Assembly: GCA_017469745.1 (NCBI GenBank)
Contig: JAFUFS010000008.1
Coordinates: 18,825 to 82,824, forward strand
Length of the DNA: 64,000 bases
Direction of reading: 5' to 3'
Origin: Bacteroidales bacterium
GTDB lineage: Bacteria; Bacteroidota; Bacteroidia; Bacteroidales; UBA932
A program made the translations under genes and the position numbers. The notes beneath the pieces were generated by a model. The model was not told where the DNA came from. It did no database searches and saw nothing but the letters and a program-made list of their open reading frames with translations. Positions 36,076 to 45,507 of the stretch are shown here, in pieces (the first letter of the stretch is position 1; every line of letters starts with the position of its first letter).

Positions 36076-37422
36076 ATGAATAATTATTCGGAAGAAACCT
36101 ATCTCAAAAAGGTAGAATCGATATTTACCAGGTATCCTTCTGTCCAGAAGGTTCCCTTTGGAGATGCCTATAAACCCGGGCTGGACCACATGGAGAGATT
36201 CTCTGCCGCCCTCGGCGATCCGCATCTGAAATACAGGACGATCCACGTTGCAGGCACCAACGGGAAGGGCTCGACGGCTTCGATGCTGGCCTCGGTGCTT
36301 TCCGCATCCGGCCTCAAGACCGGCCTCTACACTTCGCCGCACATCGAGGACTTCAGGGAGCGGGCCCGGATCCTTTCCGAAGGACGGTATTCCCTTGTCC
36401 CCAAGGAATATGTCTACGACTTCCTCTGCCGCTACGAAGATGTCATGGAAGAGCTTTCCCTCTCCTTCTTCGAGATCACTACCGGGCTGGCATTCAAATG
36501 GTTCGCTGACCAGGAAGTGGATGTGGCTGTCATCGAAGTCGGTCTGGGAGGGCGGCTGGACAGCACGAACATCATCACCCCGGATCTCTCTGTTGTCACG
36601 AGCATAGCCCTAGACCATTGCGCCCTGCTGGGCGACACCCTCGCCGAAATCGCCAGGGAGAAAGCAGGAATCTTCAAGGCAGGGGTTCCTGCACTTGTCG
36701 GGGAATATCTTCCTGAGACCAGGCCGGTTTTCAAGGAGGTTGCAGGGACGGCCGGAGCCCCCTTGACCTTCGCCCAGGATGTGGAGCCTTCAATGCAGGG
36801 TCTCTCAGATGAGATCCTTGGGAAGATGGATCTTCGGGGAAAGTACCAGGCAAAGAATCTCAGGACGGTGCTTGCAGCAATAGACATCCTGAAGGAGAAT
36901 CCCTGCTACTCAGGACTTGAAGATGAAGGGAGAACCGCAGACGCTATCATCCGGACAGCCTTCCTTTCCGGCTTCCACGGGCGTTGGGAAAGGCTTTCGG
37001 AGAATCCCGAGATCATCGCTGACATAGGCCACAATCCGGCTGCCCTGAAGGAAAATTTCGCCCAGCTGGAGGAAATGATGTCCGGCGGGGACTATTCTTC
37101 CCTGATAATCGTGTACGCAGTCATGGCAGACAAGGATTTCCAGGGCATAATGCCATTGATGCCGGAGGATGCCACCTACATTTTCACGAACCCGGCTACC
37201 AGTCGCGCCTTGCCCGTAAAGGAACTGACTGAAATCTTCAGGAACAATTGCATCAAGAACGGGAAACCGGTCGACAGGATCCATGATGCTCCATCGGTGC
37301 AGGAAGCCGTCCGGATGGCCCTGGACCTTGCAAAAGACACCAATGCACTCATCTATCTGGGAGGCAGCACCTACCTTGTTTCAGAAGCGGTAGGGATTTT
37401 GCATAGCATGGATGGTGAGTGA
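36076..37422 (+). CDS. folC: Folylpolyglutamate synthase / dihydrofolate synthase
   Basis: 448 residues. It adds glutamate to dihydropteroate and to folates. Seen: the Mur-ligase-type P-loop HVAGTNGKGSTASMLASVL (about 56-74), TSPHIEDFRERARI (about 91), VIEVGLGGRLDSTN (about 153) and the C-terminal ligase domain with ADIGHNPAAL (about 315). The A2M gene follows: its frame opens at a GTG that overlaps this stop, its ATG lies eight bases after it. Confidence 0.95.
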   Translation: MNNYSEETYLKKVESIFTRYPSVQKVPFGDAYKPGLDHMERFSAALGDPHLKYRTIHVAGTNGKGSTASMLASVLSASGLKTGLYTSPHIEDFRERARILSEGRYSLVPKEYVYDFLCRYEDVMEELSLSFFEITTGLAFKWFADQEVDVAVIEVGLGGRLDSTNIITPDLSVVTSIALDHCALLGDTLAEIAREKAGIFKAGVPALVGEYLPETRPVFKEVAGTAGAPLTFAQDVEPSMQGLSDEILGKMDLRGKYQAKNLRTVLAAIDILKENPCYSGLEDEGRTADAIIRTAFLSGFHGRWERLSENPEIIADIGHNPAALKENFAQLEEMMSGGDYSSLIIVYAVMADKDFQGIMPLMPEDATYIFTNPATSRALPVKELTEIFRNNCIKNGKPVDRIHDAPSVQEAVRMALDLAKDTNALIYLGGSTYLVSEAVGILHSMDGE

Positions 37423-37430
37423 ATATCGCC

Positions 37431-40400
37431 ATGAATAACAAACTTATACTTTCCATAATTGCGGCTGCAGCAATCTGCGTGGCTGCACTTACATCGCATG
37501 CCTACATGAAGACAGACAAGAACCAGTCTCCGGATAGCAACGGCCATGTCCTTGCTTCCTTGTGGAAGTCGTATTATGCGGCCCAGAAGGCTGACCTGCC
37601 CAAGCAGATGGTCAGTTCCCTCGAATCGATCGAAAAGGAGGCGAAGGCCAGGAGGCTCCACTGGGACTTCTACGATGCCGCGGTCAAGAAGGTCGACGCC
37701 GAGTCTTCCCGTAACTGGAAACTCCGCCAGGAACTCCGTTCCAAGCTGGCTGCCGAGATTGAGGAATATGCCGAACCGATAGTAACATATTCCTTCAGGA
37801 GGGACCAGGAGGGAGGTTCGTTGACAGATTACGTCATCACCAACAAGGCCCGCCTGCAGGCAGGACGCAACAAGTGGTTCTATTCCAGGACCATGGGGCA
37901 GATGAACAATCTGCTGAACACCTTCATCAAGGATGATTATGAATATGCCCTCTGGTCGGAGCGTTTCTGGGGAGGTGAGACCTCGAAGGCTGCTGCCGCC
38001 CTTGAGGATTGCCTGGGCGGCACCTATCCCAATGCTGCCTGGCTGGAGTTCTGCGCTCTAAATGAAAAGAGATGGGACGGCAGGGAGAAAGAAATCCAAG
38101 CTTTCATTGAAAAATATTCCGGAAAGGCGATGAGTCTCTTCGGAAAGTCGCTCCTTTTCCAGGACCGTTTCAACAAGCTGTCGGTCGAAGAGGCCGGCGA
38201 GGAGGAGTTCAAGGCTCTGTACGCCGATCTCAAGGCGGCAGAAAAGGAGCGCAAGTCCTACACCGCCGGAACCGATGCCAAGATAGCCGGGACGATCAAT
38301 GACTTCAAGTACCAGATAGAGAACCTCGAAAGGAAAGAAGTTTCAGTTTCATTCGACGATGGAAAGATAATTGTCGCAATGAGGAACCTCGACAAGGTTG
38401 AGGTGAGCATAGAACCTGATGCAAAGGGTTCGCTGCCTTTGTTCAGGAAGACTGTCCTCAATCCTGCCAACAGATTCCATGTGCTTGACACAGTGAAACT
38501 TGACATTCCTGGCTGCGATGACGGCGACTACATCGTCAAGGCCAGGAACGGGAAGGTTGAGGACGTAGCGGCATATTCCCCGAAGAGGCTCTCGATCGCA
38601 GTAAGGGAGGATTCCGAGGGCTGGAAATTCTATGTCACCGACTATCTTTCCGGAGAGCCGTGCCCCCAAGTCGATCTCAAGCTTTCCCTTTCCGGAGAAA
38701 CCTCCGTTGAGGAAAAAGGCGTGAAGATCGATGGCTTCACCCCTCTGCCATCCAGCATCGCTTCAGCTTTGAAGGGAGATGCGTGGTACAGCCTTGAAGC
38801 GGCTTTCAAGGGTCCGGACGGCTTCGTCCGGAAGTCCAGGCCACAGACGATAAGGGAACTGTCGGTCCGCGGCGAAGACAGTGGTGAAGGCATCTACTGC
38901 AACATATTCACGGACAAGGGGGCCTACAATCCCGGAGAGACCGTGAAGTTTAAGGCCGTCCTTTACGGAGGGAACATCAACACCAGCCTGCACACTTTCA
39001 AGGCCGGAGAAAAGGTGGCTGCCAGGCTTTTTGGTGCCGAAGGAAAGGAAGCCGGCAGGCTGGACCTTCAGACCAATGAATTCGGTTCGGTAGCCGGAGA
39101 GTTCCTGCTGGCTGAGGGCCAAAGGAACGGCCGTTTCCGCCTGGAGATCAGCGCTGGCGAACGCCATCTTGCGTCGAGGACCATCCTTGTGGACGAATTC
39201 ATCCTCCCGACCTATGACCTTGTCTTTGAAGATGTTGACAGCCTCTATTTCATGGGTGACGAGATCGAGGTCAAAGGCAGCCTCAAGAGTTACAGCGGCC
39301 ATCCGCTCGATGCCGCAAGCCTTTCCTATGAAGTTGATTCCAGGGGACGGCGGATCAGATCCGGCGACCTACAAGTCAATGGGGAAGGAAACTTCTCGAT
39401 AAGGTTCAAGACCGTAGAGGATGCCTGGTGGTACAATGTCACCGTGAAGGTGAAGGATGCCACGGGGGAGACCAAGGAATTCTCCCGTTCCGTCTATGTC
39501 CTTGACCATTTCAACATAGCTCTCTCCGTAGGGAATGCTTCAGTCGGTGAAGTCCGTCTTTCGGGCGATTCCTACGGTTCCGGGGCAAGGCTTCTTTCTG
39601 AAGAATCTGCCAAGGTCAGCTTCGAAGTGAACAACAGTGAGGGCAAGAGAGTCCCGCTGGTCGTCAATTATCAGTTGAAAGATGCTGACGGCAAGACAGT
39701 TGCTTCCGGCAGCGCGTCTTCCGGAGAGACCAGGGAAATCGCGATTCCACGTCCCGGACTTTATACTCTCCACGCCGATGCAACTGCAAAGTCGTCGGAA
39801 GGAAAGGAGATTTCCTCGAAACAGGAGATGAAGATCCTGAAGGTCGGTCAGAGTGACAAAGTCCTGAAAGCTAAGGTGGAGAACTTCTTCCAGCTAACCG
39901 GCTCTTGCGCTGACGGTTCGCTCAAGGCAGGAGAGCAGATCATGCTCAGGATGGGTGCCGGCGACGGTCCCGTCTGGGCTGTCGTGGAACTCTTCGGGGA
40001 CAGGAGGCAGCTCCTGGAGCAACGCCTGGTCCACCTCGATGGCAAGGCAGGAGCGGAAGGCTCCATCACCGATCTTGCTTTTGAATATAAGAACGACTAT
40101 CCTGACGCCCTCTTCCTGTCGGTCTTCTATTTCAGGAATGGAAAAAGCTACACTTTCTCTCGGGAGTTCCGACGCGAGAAGGAAGAACTTTCCCTGCCGC
40201 TTGAGTTCTCCTCGTTCGAGGACAATGCCCTGCCCGGGAAGGAATACTCATTCACCATCAAGTCCCGTCCTGGGACGGAGGCCGTCGTGGCGGTGTTCGA
40301 CAAGAGTTCCGAGACCATATTCCCGAACAGGTGGAATGTCGTCAGGCTCATCGACTCCGGAGCCATGGGCGTCTATTACCAGAGCCAGGCCGGAGGAGTC

Positions 40401-42734
40401 TTCGGCGACATGATGGTCCGGGGCTTTGGTTCGTCTCGAAAGGGAATAATGTTCAAGACCAGGTCGGCAGGTGCTGTGGAGGAGGCCTATGCGATGAATT
40501 CAATGGTGGCTATGGCCGCTCCCGAGGCTGCTGTCATGGACATGGCGGACGATGCGGGCATGGTCCAGGAAGTGGCCGCTGAAGAAGATTTGGAAGCTGC
40601 CGGCGAGGTCGCGGTCCGTTCTGACTTTGCGACTTCTCTGGCTTTCGAACCCTTCCTCAGGACCCGGGAGGACGGGACGGCAGAACTGAAATTCAAGACT
40701 TCGGACAAGCTTTCTACCTTCATCGTCCAGGTCTATGCCCACACCCCAGACATGCTCAATTCCACCATCCGTGAAGAAATGACGGTCTCCGTGCCTGTCA
40801 AGGTAAGTGTGGCGGAGCCCCAGTACCTTTACAAAGGCGACAAATTCGTACTCCATGCCACGGTTTCCAGTGCCTCGGATGTGCCTGTGACCGGAACAGT
40901 CGTACTCCAGGCCTATCCTTCATCCGAGCATCAGGACGTCAAGCCCTTCGCTTCATATTCAAAGAAGGTGACCGTGCCCGCCGGTGCTTCCGTGCCGGTA
41001 GAGTTCGAGGTTAGCCCTAAGGACGTCGACGAGCTTGGCCTGAAGCTGGTCTTCGCGGACAAGGCAAAGACCTTCTCCGACGGTGTGTTCGTCTCTCTTC
41101 CGGTCATGAAGGCCGAGCAGACTCTCACCGAATCCCATTCGGCGGTTCTTTTAGCCGGAATGGACAAGGATGTCCTGCTGCGCAGGCTTCAGTCTGAGTT
41201 TACAGGCACCACTTCCAAGGGAGCCGAGTACAAGGAGATCGACATCAGGCAGATGCTCCTGGATGCCATTCCTTCCAAGATAGAACCTTCAGGAAAGGAC
41301 GTGCTGTCCCTGACCGAAGCCTACTATGTGCGTAAGGTGGCTGCCAAACTAGGAGCCGATGTAGTAACGGTCATGCCGGATGAAGAACTGGTCAGGAATA
41401 TCCTTGCCTGCAGGAATGCCGACGGCGGCTTTGCCTGGTTCCAGGGGATGAAATCATCTCCAGTGATCACGGCAGTCCTACTGGAGCGTTTCGCAAAGCT
41501 TCGCGACGCCTCCCTTGGCGGCAGGGAATTCGACACGGCTCCTTCGGTGGCCTATCTCGACCGCAACCAGTTCATCCATGGCGAGTCATGGCCTTATTGG
41601 TGCGGCTGGCTCTCAACTGCCCAGTACGCCTACGTTCGGTCGATGTATTCCTCGGTTCCCTTCGATGTCTCGAAGGAGACCAAGAGCGAGCAGAGCGAAT
41701 ATTCCAAGAACTTCAAAGAGTTCAAGAAATACATCAAGGACTATCTTGTGCCTTCCTCCAAGGACGGGCGCGGCCTGAACGGACAGATCCTTTCCAAGGC
41801 CCGCCGGATCAAGACCTTGGTGAATATGATCAACAATGATGGCGGTCTCTCCCTTGCTTCCGCATGGGGCCTTAAGATCAACGCCGATTCCAAGATGCGC
41901 TCCTCTCTCGCGGCCGACATCGCTTCCCTTTATGAATATGCTGTCGAGCACCGCGACGGGGGATGGTACTATCCAAATGCCGTCATGCCTTGGCGCGGCC
42001 TGCTTGAGAGCGAGCTCTATGCCCATTCCCTCCTTTGCGACCTGCTGTCATCTTCCCTCCCGGTCCCTGAACCTGCCGAAGGACGTAGAATTGCAGACGG
42101 TATCCGAATCTGGATCATGCTGCAGAAAGAGACCCAGCAGTGGGCCGATGATCCAGCCTACGTGGATGCAATCAATTCGGTCCTCTCAGGAGGCGAAGAA
42201 GTCCTTTCCACCCGTGTCGTTCTGCTTACCAAGACCTACAGTTCTCCTTTCTCGAAGATAGTTTCCGCCGGCAACGGCTTCACTATCGAAAGGCATTTCT
42301 ACAAGGAGGTACTTGGCGAAGACTCCAGGATCGGCAGAGTCGAAATCTATCCCGGGATGCAGCTCAAGGTTGGCGACAAGGTCATCTGCGAGTACAAAGT
42401 ATGGAACCAGGAGAACCGCAGTTTCGTCAAATTGACAGCGCCGAGGGAGGCTGCCTTCAGGCCTGTGAACCAGCTCTCCGGCCATGTAGGTTGGTGGGCA
42501 AGGCCTGTGGGTGGAACCTATTCGGTCACGCCTCAGGGCTACCGCAACGTCAAGTCCGACAGGACGGAGTACTTCTTCGATGTCTATCCCGAGGAAAACA
42601 CCACCGTGACAGAAGAATTCTTCATCACCCAGGAAGGAACCTTTGTCGCCCCGGTTGTCACGATCGAGTCCCTGTACGCTCCGCACTACCGTGCAAACGA
42701 CAAATTCGGCGGCCTAGTGGATGTAAGGGAATAA
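37431..42734 (+). CDS. Alpha-2-macroglobulin-family protein without thioester motif
   Basis: 1767 residues. Signal peptide (about 1-26) without a lipobox, so probably released into the periplasm or weakly held. A chain of MG domains includes the MG2 signature (NIFTDKGAYNPGETVKFKAVLY, here around residue 491). A Met/Ala/acid-rich flexible segment (about 1018-1060) sits where A2M proteins carry the protease bait. The A2M domain follows (LAFEPFLRTREDGTAELKFKT, about 1066), then an alpha/alpha thioester-like domain and a C-terminal beta domain. No CxEQ sequence is found, so the covalent thioester trap is missing. A2M proteins trap proteases; thioester-less ones trap only by closing or have other partners. 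Confidence 0.88.
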   Translation: MNNKLILSIIAAAAICVAALTSHAYMKTDKNQSPDSNGHVLASLWKSYYAAQKADLPKQMVSSLESIEKEAKARRLHWDFYDAAVKKVDAESSRNWKLRQELRSKLAAEIEEYAEPIVTYSFRRDQEGGSLTDYVITNKARLQAGRNKWFYSRTMGQMNNLLNTFIKDDYEYALWSERFWGGETSKAAAALEDCLGGTYPNAAWLEFCALNEKRWDGREKEIQAFIEKYSGKAMSLFGKSLLFQDRFNKLSVEEAGEEEFKALYADLKAAEKERKSYTAGTDAKIAGTINDFKYQIENLERKEVSVSFDDGKIIVAMRNLDKVEVSIEPDAKGSLPLFRKTVLNPANRFHVLDTVKLDIPGCDDGDYIVKARNGKVEDVAAYSPKRLSIAVREDSEGWKFYVTDYLSGEPCPQVDLKLSLSGETSVEEKGVKIDGFTPLPSSIASALKGDAWYSLEAAFKGPDGFVRKSRPQTIRELSVRGEDSGEGIYCNIFTDKGAYNPGETVKFKAVLYGGNINTSLHTFKAGEKVAARLFGAEGKEAGRLDLQTNEFGSVAGEFLLAEGQRNGRFRLEISAGERHLASRTILVDEFILPTYDLVFEDVDSLYFMGDEIEVKGSLKSYSGHPLDAASLSYEVDSRGRRIRSGDLQVNGEGNFSIRFKTVEDAWWYNVTVKVKDATGETKEFSRSVYVLDHFNIALSVGNASVGEVRLSGDSYGSGARLLSEESAKVSFEVNNSEGKRVPLVVNYQLKDADGKTVASGSASSGETREIAIPRPGLYTLHADATAKSSEGKEISSKQEMKILKVGQSDKVLKAKVENFFQLTGSCADGSLKAGEQIMLRMGAGDGPVWAVVELFGDRRQLLEQRLVHLDGKAGAEGSITDLAFEYKNDYPDALFLSVFYFRNGKSYTFSREFRREKEELSLPLEFSSFEDNALPGKEYSFTIKSRPGTEAVVAVFDKSSETIFPNRWNVVRLIDSGAMGVYYQSQAGGVFGDMMVRGFGSSRKGIMFKTRSAGAVEEAYAMNSMVAMAAPEAAVMDMADDAGMVQEVAAEEDLEAAGEVAVRSDFATSLAFEPFLRTREDGTAELKFKTSDKLSTFIVQVYAHTPDMLNSTIREEMTVSVPVKVSVAEPQYLYKGDKFVLHATVSSASDVPVTGTVVLQAYPSSEHQDVKPFASYSKKVTVPAGASVPVEFEVSPKDVDELGLKLVFADKAKTFSDGVFVSLPVMKAEQTLTESHSAVLLAGMDKDVLLRRLQSEFTGTTSKGAEYKEIDIRQMLLDAIPSKIEPSGKDVLSLTEAYYVRKVAAKLGADVVTVMPDEELVRNILACRNADGGFAWFQGMKSSPVITAVLLERFAKLRDASLGGREFDTAPSVAYLDRNQFIHGESWPYWCGWLSTAQYAYVRSMYSSVPFDVSKETKSEQSEYSKNFKEFKKYIKDYLVPSSKDGRGLNGQILSKARRIKTLVNMINNDGGLSLASAWGLKINADSKMRSSLAADIASLYEYAVEHRDGGWYYPNAVMPWRGLLESELYAHSLLCDLLSSSLPVPEPAEGRRIADGIRIWIMLQKETQQWADDPAYVDAINSVLSGGEEVLSTRVVLLTKTYSSPFSKIVSAGNGFTIERHFYKEVLGEDSRIGRVEIYPGMQLKVGDKVICEYKVWNQENRSFVKLTAPREAAFRPVNQLSGHVGWWARPVGGTYSVTPQGYRNVKSDRTEYFFDVYPEENTTVTEEFFITQEGTFVAPVVTIESLYAPHYRANDKFGGLVDVRE

Positions 42735-42741
42735 GATTTAT

Positions 42742-42772
42742 TTTGCGGAATTGAAAAACTGTAGTATTTTTG
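42742..42772 (+). promoter_or_regulatory. tRNA-Val promoter
   Basis: TTTG at 42742-42745, a 19-base spacer and TATTTTTG at 42765-42772: a full consensus Bacteroidota promoter, 27 bases before the tRNA. Confidence 0.75.
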
Positions 42773-42773
42773 C

Positions 42774-42793
42774 ATTCCCCTTCCGAGGGGAAT
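42774..42793 (+). other. Hairpin at the 5' end of the tRNA-Val transcript
   Basis: ATTCCCC / GGGGAAT, 7-bp perfect stem with a six-base loop, starting right after the promoter. It would be the first structure made by the polymerase, ahead of the tRNA. The rRNA promoter at 63814-63844 is followed by a similar hairpin. Confidence 0.6.
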
Positions 42794-42799
42794 AATTCT

Positions 42800-42874
42800 G
42801 GAAGCATAGCTCAGCTGGTTCAGAGCACCTGCCTTACAAGCAGGGGGTCACTGGTTCGAATCCAGTTGTTTCCA
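42800..42874 (+). tRNA. tRNA-Val (anticodon TAC)
   Basis: A complete cloverleaf: acceptor GGAAGCA / TGTTTCC with one G-T pair, D arm GCTC/GAGC, anticodon stem CCTGC/GCAGG around CTTACAA (anticodon TAC), T arm ACTGG/CCAGT with loop TTCGAAT, discriminator A at 42874. The 3' CCA is not encoded (the sequence continues C, G). The last 29 bases plus one recur at 49291-49320. Confidence 0.96.
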
Positions 42875-42875
42875 C
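42846..42875 (+). repeat. Left direct repeat (3' end of tRNA-Val), candidate attachment site
   Basis: 30 bases covering the T arm, acceptor 3' strand and discriminator. 28 of 30 match the copy at 49291-49320 in the same orientation; the two differences are CG to TT in the T loop. Confidence 0.75.
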
Positions 42876-42885
42876 GGTCAGAATC

Positions 42886-42920
42886 AAGCACTTGCGGTCT
42901 CGCAGGTGCTTTTCTTTTTT
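42886..42920 (+). terminator. Terminator of tRNA-Val (and end of the opposing operon)
   Basis: AAGCACTTGC (42886-42895) pairs with GCAGGTGCTT (42902-42911) with one wobble pair, followed by TTTTCTTTTTT. It lies just inside the left end of the island, so it came with the island or was kept next to the restored tRNA. Confidence 0.85.
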
Positions 42921-42924
42921 CCTT

Positions 42925-45504
42925 TTATAGAGTGTAGGTGATTGAAAAGAGGATTTCACGTCCGCGAAGTGCGTAATTGTAGGAGAAGGTGTCCAAGCCG
43001 GTGAAGATAGAGTAGGCGTAACTCCTGGTGTCAAAGACGTTGTGGACCAGGAGTGAATAGCGGATCTTATCCTTGTTCCATTCGATTCCGGCCTTACCAA
43101 GAGCCATATTCTTGAACAGGTCTCCTGTAATCTGGGTACGAATAAAATCCGTGTCGAAATACACCCTTAAGGCTGTTACAGGGAATAAAGACAGTGTCCC
43201 AGAGTGTGTCTGTGTGACAAAAGCGGTACGGTTCCCCAGGTAGGAGCTCCCTGTCCTGCTCCAATAGCCTCGATAGGAAAGAGATATCCATTTCCACGGT
43301 GCAGAACTGGCTTCCCAATTGAAACGCAAGTTGTCTCCCTTGTAGTCGATGGCTCGGCCCTGCTGTGTGATGGAGTTCCGGTTGCTTCCGGCCCGGATTC
43401 CGACCATAAGCTTGGTGGACGTCTGCTGGAATCTTTTGGAGAGACTCCCGGAGAAGGTCAGACCATCGGAACTGACAGGTTCGGGAATACTGGTGTTCCA
43501 GATCTGATCCGTTTCGACCGTCTGTGAACTCCTGAGGTTAGTCTTGTTTCTGGACGCCATGACATCGGAGTGGAAGAACCAGAGTTCAATAGGACGTTTC
43601 CAGTCATAGGCAAGCGAAATCCTGCTATTCCTCCCGTCCCGCAAAATTCCCGGGCTCTGACGGATGCTGCGGTAGGAGGACATGACCGGTGTCCTGAGAA
43701 AGTCCATAATGTCGCCGACAGTCCGGCTGGATGATGCGGAAAGCCTGAATTGCGAACGCGCCGTAGCAGTCCAGTCGAGTGAAAAATTCGGGTCCAGGAC
43801 GGGCAGGATGTGTTTGTCGACGTTGCCTGTGAAACGGTCGCGAACAGAGAGTCCCTTTCCGCCCAAGTCGACTCTTAAATCAATCTGCAGTTGCTTGGAA
43901 GGTGACCTCCATCGCAGTAGAGGAGAAAACAATACGGCACCATTCAATCCGGCCAGGCTACCTTGAGCGGTGATATCCCCAAAATCCAATGTATTGCCAA
44001 TCCTGTCGTAATCGATAGTTGCGTTCAGAGGTAGATCAAGGGTCAGCCTACGCCAGTCATGGGCAGTACTGATCCGCTGGTTGACTCTCAGGTTGTGGCT
44101 GAATCCGTCCTGCAGGCCTGTCAGGCCGAGGCCGGCAAAGCTGTACTTAACGGAAGGCGACGATGTCCATGCAATAGTATTATTGAAATAGAAACGCCGG
44201 TCCCCTATGAGCTTCCTCCAGTCCAAACTGTTCTGAAGCCTTATGGCACGAATGCTGGAACTCTGGTCCAAAGGATCATCGGCGCGCATGGTAGCCATGG
44301 CGTTAGTGATGAAATTCGCCGTCGCTCTGAACCGTTCGTTAAGATAGCGTTCTTCAGAGTTGAGCTGGTAGTCGAGTCCGATCGAAGGAACGTGTGATTT
44401 ACTTGAGGGGTTGAAAACCTCCTGGAGGGTCACGACATTATCTCCGGCATAGTAGTCGCTGCGGGTTGAATAGTCATAAGTGCCGTAGCTGTAAGCGTAA
44501 TGGCTGTTCAGCTTCAGCCTGACATCATCTGACTGCTTATGTGAGGCATCCAGGCTGACGTAGGCATCCATCGGGCGCAGATAGTACCTGGCATCGAGTG
44601 GCGGAGAGGAGCCGGACACGGATCCGGCAAAGGTCGAGGCCTTCCCTGAAATCTGGTTGGAGGAGAAATAGTCAGAGGTCTCGCTTTGAGCGAACTGGGC
44701 GTCATTGCCTAATTTGCCGGAGAGGATTGTCTGATTCTTGCCTCCGAATCGCATGAGCGAGCCACCGATGCGGCCGAGGAACCCTTCAGATCCCCAGCCG
44801 GCCCTGGCTTCACTGCTCCCTGTCGGCTTGATCCTGGCCTCCTTGTTCAGTTTTATATTCATGGCTACCTCATTGGTCCGGCCGGAATTGCGCTCCATCT
44901 TGACACTATGATGATTGTCCAGAATCTCGACCTGGTCGACCATTTTCGCCGAAATGCCCCGTGTTGCTAGGGTGTACTTTCCTCCAAGTATGTCCACACC
45001 GTCTATGTAGAAATGGCTGATAGCCCTTCCTTGGTATGAAATCCTTCCGTTCTCGTCGACTTCTATTCCAGGGATACGCTTCATGGCATCTTCCAAAGTG
45101 TAGTCCTCCCGGGCCGCGAGTGCCGGGAGCCAGAATGAAAGCGTGTCTCCTCTTAGCTTGACCACCGGTGCAGTGACAGTGACTTCCTTGAGGGTTTCGC
45201 TTCGCTCCCTCAGGATGACATCAAGGTTCCGACTCTCAAGAGTGGTCGGAACTTCCAGCTTCTCGAAAGTAAGGTGATTGAATATGACTGTCGCAGTGTC
45301 TTTGCCTGCCTGGACACTCAGGCGGTAGCGTCCGTCCTTGCCGGTGGTCCCATAACCGAGAGTCTTGCCCTCTTGCTGCAGCGAGACCACAACACCGGCT
45401 ATAGCAACACCTTCCTCGTCACGCACGCTGCCCTGGATTACAATCTGGGCGGAGAGAGCGTACGAGGCAAGCAAAAGAATCAGCAGGGAGACGACTTTGC
45501 GCAT
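42925..45504 (-). CDS. TonB-type outer-membrane barrel protein with carboxypeptidase-regulatory-like domain (GLPGLI-associated)
   Basis: 859 residues. Signal peptide ending ALSAQ (about 19). The regulatory-like Ig fold (GSVRDEEGVAIAGVVVSLQ, about 25-43), then the plug-like domain (LEDAMKRIPGIEVDENGRI, about 145-163, FYIDGVDILGG) and a long barrel ending FSITYTL. It belongs to the same broad group as the protein at 1132-4185 but lacks its glycine-rich tracts. It is the last gene of the four-gene leftward operon, three bases after the GLPGLI gene. Such barrels next to GLPGLI proteins are a known Bacteroidota pairing whose ligand is undetermined. Confidence 0.87.
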   Translation of the reverse strand: MRKVVSLLILLLASYALSAQIVIQGSVRDEEGVAIAGVVVSLQQEGKTLGYGTTGKDGRYRLSVQAGKDTATVIFNHLTFEKLEVPTTLESRNLDVILRERSETLKEVTVTAPVVKLRGDTLSFWLPALAAREDYTLEDAMKRIPGIEVDENGRISYQGRAISHFYIDGVDILGGKYTLATRGISAKMVDQVEILDNHHSVKMERNSGRTNEVAMNIKLNKEARIKPTGSSEARAGWGSEGFLGRIGGSLMRFGGKNQTILSGKLGNDAQFAQSETSDYFSSNQISGKASTFAGSVSGSSPPLDARYYLRPMDAYVSLDASHKQSDDVRLKLNSHYAYSYGTYDYSTRSDYYAGDNVVTLQEVFNPSSKSHVPSIGLDYQLNSEERYLNERFRATANFITNAMATMRADDPLDQSSSIRAIRLQNSLDWRKLIGDRRFYFNNTIAWTSSPSVKYSFAGLGLTGLQDGFSHNLRVNQRISTAHDWRRLTLDLPLNATIDYDRIGNTLDFGDITAQGSLAGLNGAVLFSPLLRWRSPSKQLQIDLRVDLGGKGLSVRDRFTGNVDKHILPVLDPNFSLDWTATARSQFRLSASSSRTVGDIMDFLRTPVMSSYRSIRQSPGILRDGRNSRISLAYDWKRPIELWFFHSDVMASRNKTNLRSSQTVETDQIWNTSIPEPVSSDGLTFSGSLSKRFQQTSTKLMVGIRAGSNRNSITQQGRAIDYKGDNLRFNWEASSAPWKWISLSYRGYWSRTGSSYLGNRTAFVTQTHSGTLSLFPVTALRVYFDTDFIRTQITGDLFKNMALGKAGIEWNKDKIRYSLLVHNVFDTRSYAYSIFTGLDTFSYNYALRGREILFSITYTL

Positions 45505-45507
45505 TGT

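Noticed and set aside
41685-41700. KSEQ in the first A2M as a mutated thioester (CxEQ)
   Set aside because: It lies about 150 residues downstream of where the thioester should fall relative to the A2M domain, and the surroundings (Glu/Lys/Ser-rich) do not match.
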